A stretch of DNA of 5,477 bases from Oscillospiraceae bacterium (lineage in GTDB: Bacteria; Bacillota; Clostridia; Oscillospirales; Ruminococcaceae). Location: NCBI GenBank assembly GCA_029062865.1, contig JAIDPG010000361.1, forward strand, positions 1 to 5,477, given 5' to 3'. Under the pieces are notes generated by a model. The model made no database searches. It was not told the origin of the DNA and saw only the letters and a program-made list of their open reading frames with translations. Shown here piece by piece: positions 1 to 5,477 of this stretch. Each line of letters starts with the position of its first letter. Position 1 is the first letter of the stretch. The position numbers and the translations under genes were made by a program.

Positions 1-93
1 ATCACTATCTAAACCGATGTTGAAGTCCCGCCGCACTCGCTGTTAAGAAAACGGATAATTTGACTAACATCATTTGAGGTTTTCCTCCCTCCG

Positions 94-107
94 GCGGGGA
101 AATCCGC
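94..107 (+). other. Small hairpin with GAAA (GNRA) tetraloop in the leader
   Basis: Bases 94-98 (GCGGG) pair with 103-107 (TCCGC) through four Watson-Crick pairs and one G-T wobble, closing a GAAA loop at 99-102. It is followed by an A-run and not a T-run, so it does not look like an intrinsic terminator on this strand. It could be a leader RNA structure if transcription starts upstream of it, or a chance match. The stem is short and the call is weak. Confidence 0.25.
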
Positions 108-160
108 AAAAAATCATAATTGAGATATCTTATCGTATTTCCAGGTTAGTTTTTTAGTTG

Positions 161-167
161 AAAGGAG
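161..167 (+). promoter_or_regulatory. Shine-Dalgarno site for the GH3 gene
   Basis: AAAGGAG ends 6 bases before the ATG at 174, an ideal spacing. This fixes the GH3 start, since the next in-frame methionine is residue 95, inside the catalytic barrel. Confidence 0.85.
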
Positions 168-173
168 TTCGCA

Positions 174-2975
174 ATGCGCCAATTTAAGTTTCAGTATACA
201 ACGCTGCCGATTGACGAGCGCGTAAAGGCTCTGTTAAAGGAGCTTACACTTGACGAGAAGCTGCTGCTGATTACTCGACGACAAGAGGCGATAGCGCGGC
301 TTGGGATAAAGGCGCTGAAAATCGGGACGGAAGCGGCGCGCGGGCTTGTAAGCCGCAGCGAGGACGGCGCCGATGTGCTGTTTGGAGAAGCGCCGACGAC
401 CGTTTTCCCGGAGCCCTTTGGGCTTGCGGCGACATTTGACCCCGACCTTATGCACGAGATCGGCGTTGTCGCGGGCACGGAGGCGCGTATTTACAACAGG
501 GAGGGGAAGAGCTCGCTGTTTTTGTGGGCGCCGACCGTCGATTTGGAGCGCGACCCGCGCTGGGGGCGCACCGAGGAGGGCTACGGCGAGGATCCGTTCC
601 TCACGGGCGCAATGACCGCGGCTTACACCAAGGGAATGTATGGCACCGACAAAAAGCACGCCTGCGTTATCCCGACGCTGAAGCATTTCTACGCGAACAA
701 CCACGAGGAGGACAGAACCTGCGACAACGCTTCTATCCCCGCGGTTTTGAAACACGATTATTATCTGAAGGCTTTTGAATGTCCGATAAAAAACGGAGGC
801 GCAAGAAGTGTGATGACGGCTTACAGCGCGATAAACGGCGTTGAGGCGCTTTGCTCTCCCGAGGTCGGAGAGCTCAAAAAGCTCGGTATGTTGTTTTCGA
901 TAAACGACAACTGGGATTTTGTCGAAAACGTCACGCGCCATAAAACCGATGCCTGTCACGCCGAAACGTTTGCGCGAATGATGAAAAACCACGGCGCGGA
1001 TATTATTAACGACGAGCGCGATGTTGTTGACGCGGCGGCGCGGGAGGCTCTGGAGCGCGGTCTTATCACTGAAGGCGACATCGACGGCGCGTTGTTCGGA
1101 ATGTTAAAGGCGCGGTTCCTGCTTGGGGAGTTTGACGACTATTGCAAGTATGACGAGCTTCCGAGGGAGCTTCTCTGCTGCGATAAGTACCAAGCAGCGG
1201 CGCTTCGCGCCGCGGAGGAATCGATCGTGCTTCTCCGAAACAGGCACGGGATTCTGCCGCTTGATCCTAAGGAAAAATGCGCGGTAATCGGCGTTCACGC
1301 GGATATGAATTTCCGCGACTGGTACACGGGATATTCCGACAAAAACCCCACGATCCTCGACGGGCTTACCGGGCTTGTCGGGCGGGATAACCTCGTTTAC
1401 GAATCGGGTAATGACATCATCGCTCTTCGCAACGCGAAAAACGGGTTTTACTTCCGCATCGCGGACGACGGCTCGCTCGTCTGCGACGCGCCGCTTATCA
1501 ATGAGCAATGCCTGCTGGAGCTTTTCGAGTGGGGCGACGGCGCGGTGTCGTTTAAGTCTCGCGTAAACGGAAAATTCCTTTCGGACTGCGGCGTTATGAA
1601 GTGCAATGCCGATGTTCCGTTCGGCTGGGAGGTCAGGGAGAAATTTTATCTTGAACATCGCGGGAGCGAGATAGTTCTGAAAAATTTCCTCAAGAAATTT
1701 CTCTGCATTACCAACGAAAAAAACATCGGAGTTTCCGATAAAATAAAGCCGCAGGGCAATTCGTTCTTTAATCTGGAGGTTTTCTCTTCGGGAATAGACA
1801 GAGTCAGCCGCGCAATAACCGAGGCGCAGAACGCGATAGTTTTCTGCGGGAATTATCCGCAGATCGGCGCGAGAGAAACGTGCGACAGGCGCGATCTTCA
1901 GCTCCCGCAAAAGCAGCTGCAGCTTATCGAGGAGGTCAGCAAGCACAAGGAAAACACCGTTATCGTTATGGTTTCGGGCTTTCCGTATTCCGTCGGAAGC
2001 GACTGGGGGACGATTCTCCACACGTCCCACGCGGGGCCGCAAATGGGCGCGGCGGTCGCAAGGACGCTCTTCGGGAAGATCTCGCCCGCAGGGCGTTGCC
2101 CGATGACGTGGTATTCCTCCGAAAAGGAGCTCGGCGACATCAAGGATTACAACATCATCGCCACGGAGAGCACGTATCGTTATTACAACGGCGAGCCGCT
2201 GTTTCCGTTCGGGCACGGGCTTTCGTACACGGCGTTCAAATACGGCGAGCTGTCACTCAACAAAGAGGAGTTTACAAGCGGCGAGCGCGTTGAGGTCTCG
2301 TTTGAGGTTGACAACATCGGGATGTTCGACGCGGACGAGGTCGTGCAGCTTTACATAAAGCCGCCGCGGTTTTCGAGCGCCACGCCGAAAAAGGAGCTGA
2401 AAGCGTTCAACAGAATTCACGTTGACAAAACGCTTTCCACCGCCGTTAAGCTGTCGTTCGACGTAGACGATCTTGCCTTTTGGGATGTCAACACCAATGC
2501 GAAAAAACTTTGGAGCGGCACTTATGAGATACAGGTTGGCGCGTCGTCGGAGGAGATACGCAAGACGATTGACATCAAAATCAACGCCGAGGAATACACA
2601 GGGCTTGACGTAACAAAGCCCGTTCCCGCGGCGGCTTCGTGGAGCTGGTCGGGCGTGGAGCTCAGGACGACGAAGGATTTGCAGGAATACGCGCTGTTAA
2701 GCGACAAATTCAGCAGCTTGGTTTACGAAAACTGCCGCCTTAACGGCGAAACTACGTTTGAAATAACCGTGGCAAATCCTTCGACAAAAACGGAGCTTGT
2801 TATCGCAAACGCGCAAAACGGCATGGAACTCGCGCGGATTATGATACCGCAGACAGGCGGCGCGGAGCGGTTCGAGACGTTTTCCGCGGAGGTCGTGATG
2901 CCGATGGGGCAATACGATCTGAAGCTTTCGGCGAACAGCATTTTGTGCCTGAAGTCGTTCAGACTGTACAAATAA
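174..2975 (+). CDS. Glycoside hydrolase family 3 (beta-glucosidase/beta-xylosidase type) with beta-trefoil insert and CBM6-like C-terminus
   Basis: This retaining exo-beta-glycosidase should release terminal beta-linked glucose or xylose from oligosaccharides or glycosides. Domains by residue: (beta/alpha)8 barrel about 10-320, with APTVDLERDPRWGR at 119-132, EGYGEDP at 135-141 and KHFYANN at 170-176. The probable nucleophile is D245, in the motif INDNWD where relatives often have CDGGD or SDW. The (alpha/beta)6 sandwich spans about 345-690, with the probable acid/base E568 in ETCDRRDLQLP. FPFGHGLSYT at 677-686 leads into a fibronectin-III-like domain, about 690-800. A fascin-like beta-trefoil (about 412-538) interrupts the sandwich domain, and residues 803-933 resemble a CBM6-type carbohydrate-binding module. 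At 933 aa it is longer than the common 700-800 aa enzymes because of these additions. No signal peptide or membrane segment is visible, so it is probably cytoplasmic and acts on imported substrate. It heads the cluster, 9 bases before deoC. Family assignment is secure; substrate is unknown. Confidence 0.95.
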   Translation: MRQFKFQYTTLPIDERVKALLKELTLDEKLLLITRRQEAIARLGIKALKIGTEAARGLVSRSEDGADVLFGEAPTTVFPEPFGLAATFDPDLMHEIGVVAGTEARIYNREGKSSLFLWAPTVDLERDPRWGRTEEGYGEDPFLTGAMTAAYTKGMYGTDKKHACVIPTLKHFYANNHEEDRTCDNASIPAVLKHDYYLKAFECPIKNGGARSVMTAYSAINGVEALCSPEVGELKKLGMLFSINDNWDFVENVTRHKTDACHAETFARMMKNHGADIINDERDVVDAAAREALERGLITEGDIDGALFGMLKARFLLGEFDDYCKYDELPRELLCCDKYQAAALRAAEESIVLLRNRHGILPLDPKEKCAVIGVHADMNFRDWYTGYSDKNPTILDGLTGLVGRDNLVYESGNDIIALRNAKNGFYFRIADDGSLVCDAPLINEQCLLELFEWGDGAVSFKSRVNGKFLSDCGVMKCNADVPFGWEVREKFYLEHRGSEIVLKNFLKKFLCITNEKNIGVSDKIKPQGNSFFNLEVFSSGIDRVSRAITEAQNAIVFCGNYPQIGARETCDRRDLQLPQKQLQLIEEVSKHKENTVIVMVSGFPYSVGSDWGTILHTSHAGPQMGAAVARTLFGKISPAGRCPMTWYSSEKELGDIKDYNIIATESTYRYYNGEPLFPFGHGLSYTAFKYGELSLNKEEFTSGERVEVSFEVDNIGMFDADEVVQLYIKPPRFSSATPKKELKAFNRIHVDKTLSTAVKLSFDVDDLAFWDVNTNAKKLWSGTYEIQVGASSEEIRKTIDIKINAEEYTGLDVTKPVPAAASWSWSGVELRTTKDLQEYALLSDKFSSLVYENCRLNGETTFEITVANPSTKTELVIANAQNGMELARIMIPQTGGAERFETFSAEVVMPMGQYDLKLSANSILCLKSFRLYK
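1407..1787 (+). other. Fascin-like beta-trefoil domain inserted in the GH3 protein
   Basis: Residues 412-538 of the GH3 protein do not belong to the canonical sandwich domain. They show three copies of a unit of about 40 residues: one beginning DIIALRNAKNGFYFR (414), one beginning GAVSFKSRVNGKFLS (456), and one beginning SEIVLKNFLKKFLCI (498). Each has the pattern hydrophobic-x-(L/F)-(K/R)-(N/S), a turn and an aromatic strand, and ends in an F-x-L/V strand. This is the three-fold symmetry of a beta-trefoil, and its wording resembles fascin-like domains known in some bacterial BglX-type GH3 enzymes. It sits where other GH3 enzymes carry a PA14 insert, next to the active-site entrance, so a role in substrate binding or selection is plausible but inferred. 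Confidence 0.75.
2580..2972 (+). other. C-terminal CBM6-like carbohydrate-binding module of the GH3 protein
   Basis: Residues 803-933 follow the fibronectin-III-like domain. The last 55 residues have the CBM6 layout: a strand ending ARIMIPQTGG, then ERFETFSAEVVMPMGQYDLKLSA and a final strand LKSFRLYK that ends the protein. In typical CBM6 sequences the GG is followed by W, which helps bind sugar; here the residue is A896, so binding may be weakened or moved to another face. Assignment is by pattern only. Confidence 0.6.
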
Positions 2976-2979
2976 GGAG
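2973..2979 (+). promoter_or_regulatory. Shine-Dalgarno site for deoC overlapping the GH3 stop codon
   Basis: TAAGGAG contains the TAA stop of the GH3 gene (2973-2975) and ends 5 bases before the deoC ATG at 2985. Ribosomes finishing the GH3 reading frame therefore cover the deoC initiation site, which favours translational coupling. Confidence 0.8.
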
Positions 2980-2984
2980 CAATT

Positions 2985-3635
2985 ATGAACAATTCGGAGA
3001 TTTTCCCGCACATCGACCACACGCTTTTAAAAGCCACCGCGACGGCGGAGCAGATTACGCAGCTTTGCGAGGAGGCGCTGATTTATCATACCGCAAGCGT
3101 TTGTATCCCCGCGAGCTTTGTTAAATTCGCACACGATAAGTTTCCCGAGCTGAATATTTGTACGGTCATCGGCTTTCCGCTCGGGTATTCCACGACCGCC
3201 GCGAAGTGCTTCGAGGTGCGCGATGCTATCCAAAACGGCGCGAACGAGATCGATATGGTGATCAACCTCGGCTGGGTGAAGGACGGCAAATTCCTTGAAG
3301 TCGAGCGCGAGATTGCGGACGTTAAGGCGGCTTGCGGCAACAAACTACTCAAGGTGATAATAGAGACCTGCTATCTCACCGACGAGGAAAAAATCGCGCT
3401 TTGCAAATGCGTCACGAACGCCAAAGCCGATTATATCAAGACCTCGACGGGCTTTGGCACGGCGGGCGCGAATATAGAGGATATTCGGCTGTTTAAGCAG
3501 CACATCGGCGCAAACGTGAAAATAAAGGCTGCGGGCGGTGTGAAAACCAAATCCGACCTCGAAATGTTCCTCGGCGAGGGCTGCGAGAGGATAGGCACAA
3601 GCTCTGCCGTGAGGCTGCTTTTGGGTGAGGAATGA
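2985..3635 (+). CDS. deoC: Deoxyribose-phosphate aldolase
   Basis: It cleaves 2-deoxy-D-ribose 5-phosphate into acetaldehyde and D-glyceraldehyde 3-phosphate in the cytoplasm, the last step of deoxynucleoside breakdown. The protein is a single TIM barrel of 216 aa, normal for the short bacterial form. Key motifs are all present: IDHTLLKA near the N-terminus (residues 10-17), EIDMVIN with the proton-relay aspartate D90, DYIKTSTGF with the Schiff-base lysine K152, KAAGGVK with the second active-site lysine K181, and the phosphate-binding segment RIGTSSAV at 202-209. The start is supported by an SD site 5 bases upstream. The gene lies 9 bases after the GH3 gene, its stop overlaps the next gene, and deoB lies one gene further on, so the pair gives a route from deoxyribose-1-phosphate to central metabolism. 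All catalytic residues are intact. Confidence 0.97.
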   Translation: MNNSEIFPHIDHTLLKATATAEQITQLCEEALIYHTASVCIPASFVKFAHDKFPELNICTVIGFPLGYSTTAAKCFEVRDAIQNGANEIDMVINLGWVKDGKFLEVEREIADVKAACGNKLLKVIIETCYLTDEEKIALCKCVTNAKADYIKTSTGFGTAGANIEDIRLFKQHIGANVKIKAAGGVKTKSDLEMFLGEGCERIGTSSAVRLLLGEE

Positions 3636-4093
3636 TGTGGATCGAAGTTAAGGATGGCGCGGCAATTGAAAAGCTGATGAGCGATTTCCACGGCTTTCAC
3701 GACAGCGTTATTGTGTCGATCAGCTATAACAGCGGCTGCTATGTTGACGAAAACGAGGTAATGTATCAAATGATAAGCGCAGACGAGCATACGCTGCTAA
3801 TGACGCTCCACAGCCAGTGGAGCAAGCCGATAGAGCTGTTGTTTTCAGGCGTCAGACACTGCAATATAGCGGGCTTTCGGGATCGCTACTTCAACGATCT
3901 GTTTGACGCAACTTTGGAATTCCGCACGGATTTACTTGGAGAAACGCGCGATGACGCTTTGATCGTCTGGGCGGATCATGAGGGCTTTGATATAAAACAA
4001 CACACCGAGCGCTTTCCGCTGGAAAGTGACTATGAGACGACTTACATAATCGCAAACAAGCTGAAATACCGTATTTTGGGGGAGGGTGAGTAA
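3632..4093 (+). CDS. Uncharacterised 153-aa protein between deoC and deoB
   Basis: I do not recognise this protein. It is acidic and apparently soluble, with no signal peptide or membrane segment. It looks like a small mixed alpha/beta fold: a helix near 8-18, then HGFHDSVIVSISYNSG (20-35), then alternating strands such as TLLMTLHSQW (54-63) and KPIELLFSGV (65-74), and a last strand around TTYIIANKLKYRI (136-148). The HDS motif at 23-25, SQW at 61-63 and paired strands recall small conserved Firmicutes proteins, some annotated as immunity-like, but I cannot name a family. The start is either ATG 3632 (ATGA overlap of 4 bases with the deoC stop) or ATG 3635 (TGATG, 1-base overlap). The upstream GAGG at 3627-3630 suits the second better, with a 4-base gap instead of 1. 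Its TAA directly abuts the deoB ATG. Tight packing on both sides suggests a real, co-translated gene. Function unknown. Confidence 0.88.
   Translation: MMWIEVKDGAAIEKLMSDFHGFHDSVIVSISYNSGCYVDENEVMYQMISADEHTLLMTLHSQWSKPIELLFSGVRHCNIAGFRDRYFNDLFDATLEFRTDLLGETRDDALIVWADHEGFDIKQHTERFPLESDYETTYIIANKLKYRILGEGE
4078..4086 (+). promoter_or_regulatory. Strong Shine-Dalgarno site for deoB inside the upstream gene
   Basis: GGGGGAGGG lies in the last codons of the uncharacterised gene and ends 7 bases before the deoB ATG at 4094. It is followed by TAAATG, in which the stop and start codons touch without a gap. This favours re-initiation or coupled translation of deoB. Confidence 0.8.
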
Positions 4094-5254
4094 ATGAAAC
4101 GAGTTTTTCTGATAGTTCTGGACAGCTTCGGCGTCGGCGAAATGCCCGACGCAGCGGACTTCGGTGACAAGGGCGCGAACACGCTGCGCTCCTGCTTTAA
4201 TACGGGGCACTTGAACGTTCCGAATATGCAAAGGTTCGGGCTTTTCAACATCGACGGCGTGACGGTGGGGGAGAAGTGTGAAAATCCCATCGGCGCGTAT
4301 CTTAAGATTGCCGAAAGCTCCAAGGGCAAGGATACTACGACCGGGCATTGGGAGATAGCCGGCTGCGTTTCCGAAAAGCCGTTCCCGACGTTCCCGGACG
4401 GTTTTCCGCCGGAGGTAATTAACGCGTTTGAGAAGGCTACGGGGCGCAAAACGCTCTGCAACAAGCCGTATTCCGGCACTAAGGTCATCGCTGATTACGG
4501 AAAAGAGCACGTCGAAACGGGCGCGCTTATCGTCTATACCTCCGCGGACAGCGTTTTCCAGATAGCGGCGCACGAGAGCATTGTTCCGCCCGAGACGCTG
4601 TACGAATACTGCCGAATGGCGCGGGAAATTCTCACCAGTGATTTCGCCGTTGGGCGCGTTATCGCGCGTCCATTCGAGGGCGAGCACCCGTACACGAGGA
4701 CATCACGCCGCCACGATTTCTCACTAACTCCTCCCAAAAACACGGCTTTGGATATTCTCAGGGAAAACGGAAAAGCTGTTATCGGGGTCGGGAAAATCTA
4801 CGATATTTTCGCGGGGAAGGGTATCACGGATTGTGACCGACAAATCGGGAATAACGCCGATATGAAGATAACCTCGAAATATCAAAAAGAGGACTGGAAC
4901 GGGCTTTGCTTTACTAATCTCGTGGATTTTGATATGCAGTTCGGGCATCGCCGTGACGTGGAGGGCTACGCCGCCGCGCTGAACGATTTCGACAAGTGGC
5001 TCGGCGGATTTATCGGCGAAATGAAGCCCGACGACGCGCTAATCATCACCGCCGATCACGGCTGCGATCCTTGCCATAGCGGCACAGACCACACTCGCGA
5101 ATATATTCCCGTGCTGATTTACGGTGAGGGAATTCAGCCCGCGAACCTCGGCACAAGGGCTTGCTTCGGCGACATTTGCGCGACGGCTCTGGAGCTCCTC
5201 GGCGTTAAAGGAGAAATTGACGGTGAGAGCTTTGCGCAATCAATTACCAAATAG
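4094..5254 (+). CDS. deoB: Phosphopentomutase
   Basis: It interconverts ribose 1-phosphate and ribose 5-phosphate, and the deoxyribose equivalents, joining nucleoside phosphorolysis to the pentose phosphate pathway and DeoC. It is a cytoplasmic, Mn-dependent member of the alkaline phosphatase superfamily. The 386-aa length is normal. By comparison with the Bacillus cereus enzyme, the phosphorylated threonine is T81 in KDTTTGHWE. The metal ligands are D10 (VLDSFGVG), D280 and H285 (LVDFDMQFGHRRD), D321 and H322 (ITADHG) and H333 (GTDHTREY). TSADSVFQIAAHE at 149-161 and the small cap domain, about 95-215 with NKPYSGT and RVIARPF, are also present. All catalytic residues are intact. The start is fixed by the SD site at 4078-4086. 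An odd detail is two cysteines, C324 and C327 (HGCDPCH), beside the metal ligands. Confidence 0.97.
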   Translation: MKRVFLIVLDSFGVGEMPDAADFGDKGANTLRSCFNTGHLNVPNMQRFGLFNIDGVTVGEKCENPIGAYLKIAESSKGKDTTTGHWEIAGCVSEKPFPTFPDGFPPEVINAFEKATGRKTLCNKPYSGTKVIADYGKEHVETGALIVYTSADSVFQIAAHESIVPPETLYEYCRMAREILTSDFAVGRVIARPFEGEHPYTRTSRRHDFSLTPPKNTALDILRENGKAVIGVGKIYDIFAGKGITDCDRQIGNNADMKITSKYQKEDWNGLCFTNLVDFDMQFGHRRDVEGYAAALNDFDKWLGGFIGEMKPDDALIITADHGCDPCHSGTDHTREYIPVLIYGEGIQPANLGTRACFGDICATALELLGVKGEIDGESFAQSITK

Positions 5255-5259
5255 GGGAG
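5253..5259 (+). promoter_or_regulatory. Shine-Dalgarno site for the acetyltransferase gene, overlapping the deoB stop
   Basis: AGGGGAG begins within the deoB TAG stop (5252-5254) and ends 4 bases before the ATG at 5264. It supports that start codon and continuation of the same transcript, with no room for a terminator or promoter between the genes. Confidence 0.75.
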
Positions 5260-5263
5260 AGCC

Positions 5264-5477
5264 ATGCTTCATTTCACAATTCGAGCCGCCGAACACAACG
5301 ACGCGAAGGCGGTTTGCAGGATTTGCGGCGAGGTGCTTTCGCCTGAAATTCAACAGGACGAAATTGCAACGATGTTCACGGGAATTATTGAGGACGTGGA
5401 GCAAATCGTTATGGTCGCGTTTATTTCGGGGCACGTTTGCGGATTTATCCACGCGCGGCTTGTGCGCGATCTTGTTC
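5264..5477 (+). CDS. GNAT-family N-acetyltransferase, N-terminal part (cut by window end)
   Basis: The reading frame is open from ATG 5264 to the window edge, giving 71 residues. The opening MLHFTIRAAEHNDAKAVCRI is the typical first strand and helix of GNAT acetyltransferases, with the common 'IR.A...D...V' pattern. VMVAFISGHVCGFIHARL near residues 51-68 matches the beta2-beta3 hairpin ('vA..dG.vvGfi'). The acetyl-CoA binding motif (Q/RxxGxG/A) would lie beyond the window, so it cannot be checked and the substrate cannot be inferred. It starts 9 bases after the deoB stop and probably shares its transcript. Confidence 0.85.
   Translation, partial: MLHFTIRAAEHNDAKAVCRICGEVLSPEIQQDEIATMFTGIIEDVEQIVMVAFISGHVCGFIHARLVRDLV

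Larger units (their letters stand above)
1..173. other. 5' leader / intergenic region before the GH3 gene
   Basis: No gene can be supported here. All three forward frames have stops within the first 60 bases (frame 1 at 10-12 and 61-63, frame 2 at 44-46). The sequence becomes AT-rich from about 108 to 160, which is where a promoter for the cluster would be expected. I found no -35/-10 pair with a 16-18 base spacer: CATAAT at 115-120 resembles a -10 box but has no partner, and TTGAGA at 120-125 resembles a -35 box but has only weak -10 candidates after it. A short hairpin lies at 94-107 and an imperfect 12-bp palindrome at 121-132. The tail of an upstream gene may end at 44-46 or 61-63, but this cannot be decided from so few codons. 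Confidence 0.6.

Noticed and set aside
94..107. Leader hairpin as an intrinsic terminator
   Set aside because: The stem is only 5 bp with a wobble pair and is followed by A residues, not a T-run, on the plus strand; no U-tract follows on the minus strand either.
80..167. Pairing of the CCTCCCTCC stretch with the GH3 SD site as a riboswitch-like attenuator
   Set aside because: Only about 4 contiguous bases pair with AAAGGAG, too few for a supported regulatory structure.
202..1000. Search for CRISPR repeats, transposon ends or toxin-antitoxin genes here and across the rest of the window
   Set aside because: I saw no regularly spaced direct repeats, no transposase or integrase motifs, and no terminal inverted repeats; the region is fully explained by conserved metabolic genes.
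1104..2216. Long minus-strand open frame (370 codons) opposite the GH3 gene, and a similar one of 252 codons at 234-992
   Set aside because: They lie antisense to a gene with full GH3 motifs and arise from its codon bias; their translations are rich in Arg/Val/Ala with no recognisable domain.
3586..3620. A208 in the DeoC phosphate-binding segment (SSAV rather than SSGV) as a defect
   Set aside because: This position varies among active aldolases (the Escherichia coli enzyme has a different residue there), and contacts are mainly through the backbone.
3932..4687. Minus-strand open frame of 251 codons spanning the end of the unknown gene and the start of deoB
   Set aside because: It overlaps the well-supported deoB N-terminus with catalytic motifs on the plus strand and shows no domain of its own.

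Overview
The window reads as one co-directional (+ strand) gene cluster, most likely from an uncultured gut-type Clostridia (Bacillota, perhaps an Oscillospiraceae relative). This placement is inferred from strong GGAG-type Shine-Dalgarno (SD) sites, tightly packed genes, a moderately GC-rich composition and the Firmicutes-like character of DeoC and DeoB. No rRNA or phylogenetic marker is present to confirm it.

Layout: (1) 1-173 is a leader without a confident gene; it holds a small GNRA-loop hairpin, an AT-rich stretch that probably contains the promoter, and a clear SD. (2) 174-2975 is a large family 3 glycoside hydrolase (GH3) of 933 aa. It lacks a signal peptide, carries a fascin-like beta-trefoil inserted inside the second catalytic domain, and ends in a CBM6-like module. 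(3) 2985-3635 is deoC, deoxyribose-phosphate aldolase. (4) 3632-4093 is a 153-aa protein I do not recognise, overlapping deoC and abutting deoB. (5) 4094-5254 is deoB, phosphopentomutase. (6) 5264-5477 is the N-terminal part of a GNAT-family N-acetyltransferase cut by the window edge.

Gaps between genes are -4, 0 or 9 bases and no terminator is visible, so a single transcript from the GH3 gene to at least the acetyltransferase is likely. DeoB converts (deoxy)ribose-1-phosphate to (deoxy)ribose-5-phosphate, and DeoC splits deoxyribose-5-phosphate into acetaldehyde and glyceraldehyde-3-phosphate. Together they are the lower part of nucleoside and deoxynucleoside salvage. No nucleoside phosphorylase lies in the window. 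The GH3 enzyme, apparently cytoplasmic, is an unusual lead gene for such a cluster and would supply free hexose or pentose from an imported oligosaccharide or glycoside.

I see no CRISPR array, mobile element, tRNA, rRNA or defence system. The most interesting items are the GH3 domain architecture, its coupling to the deo genes, and the unknown gene wedged between deoC and deoB.
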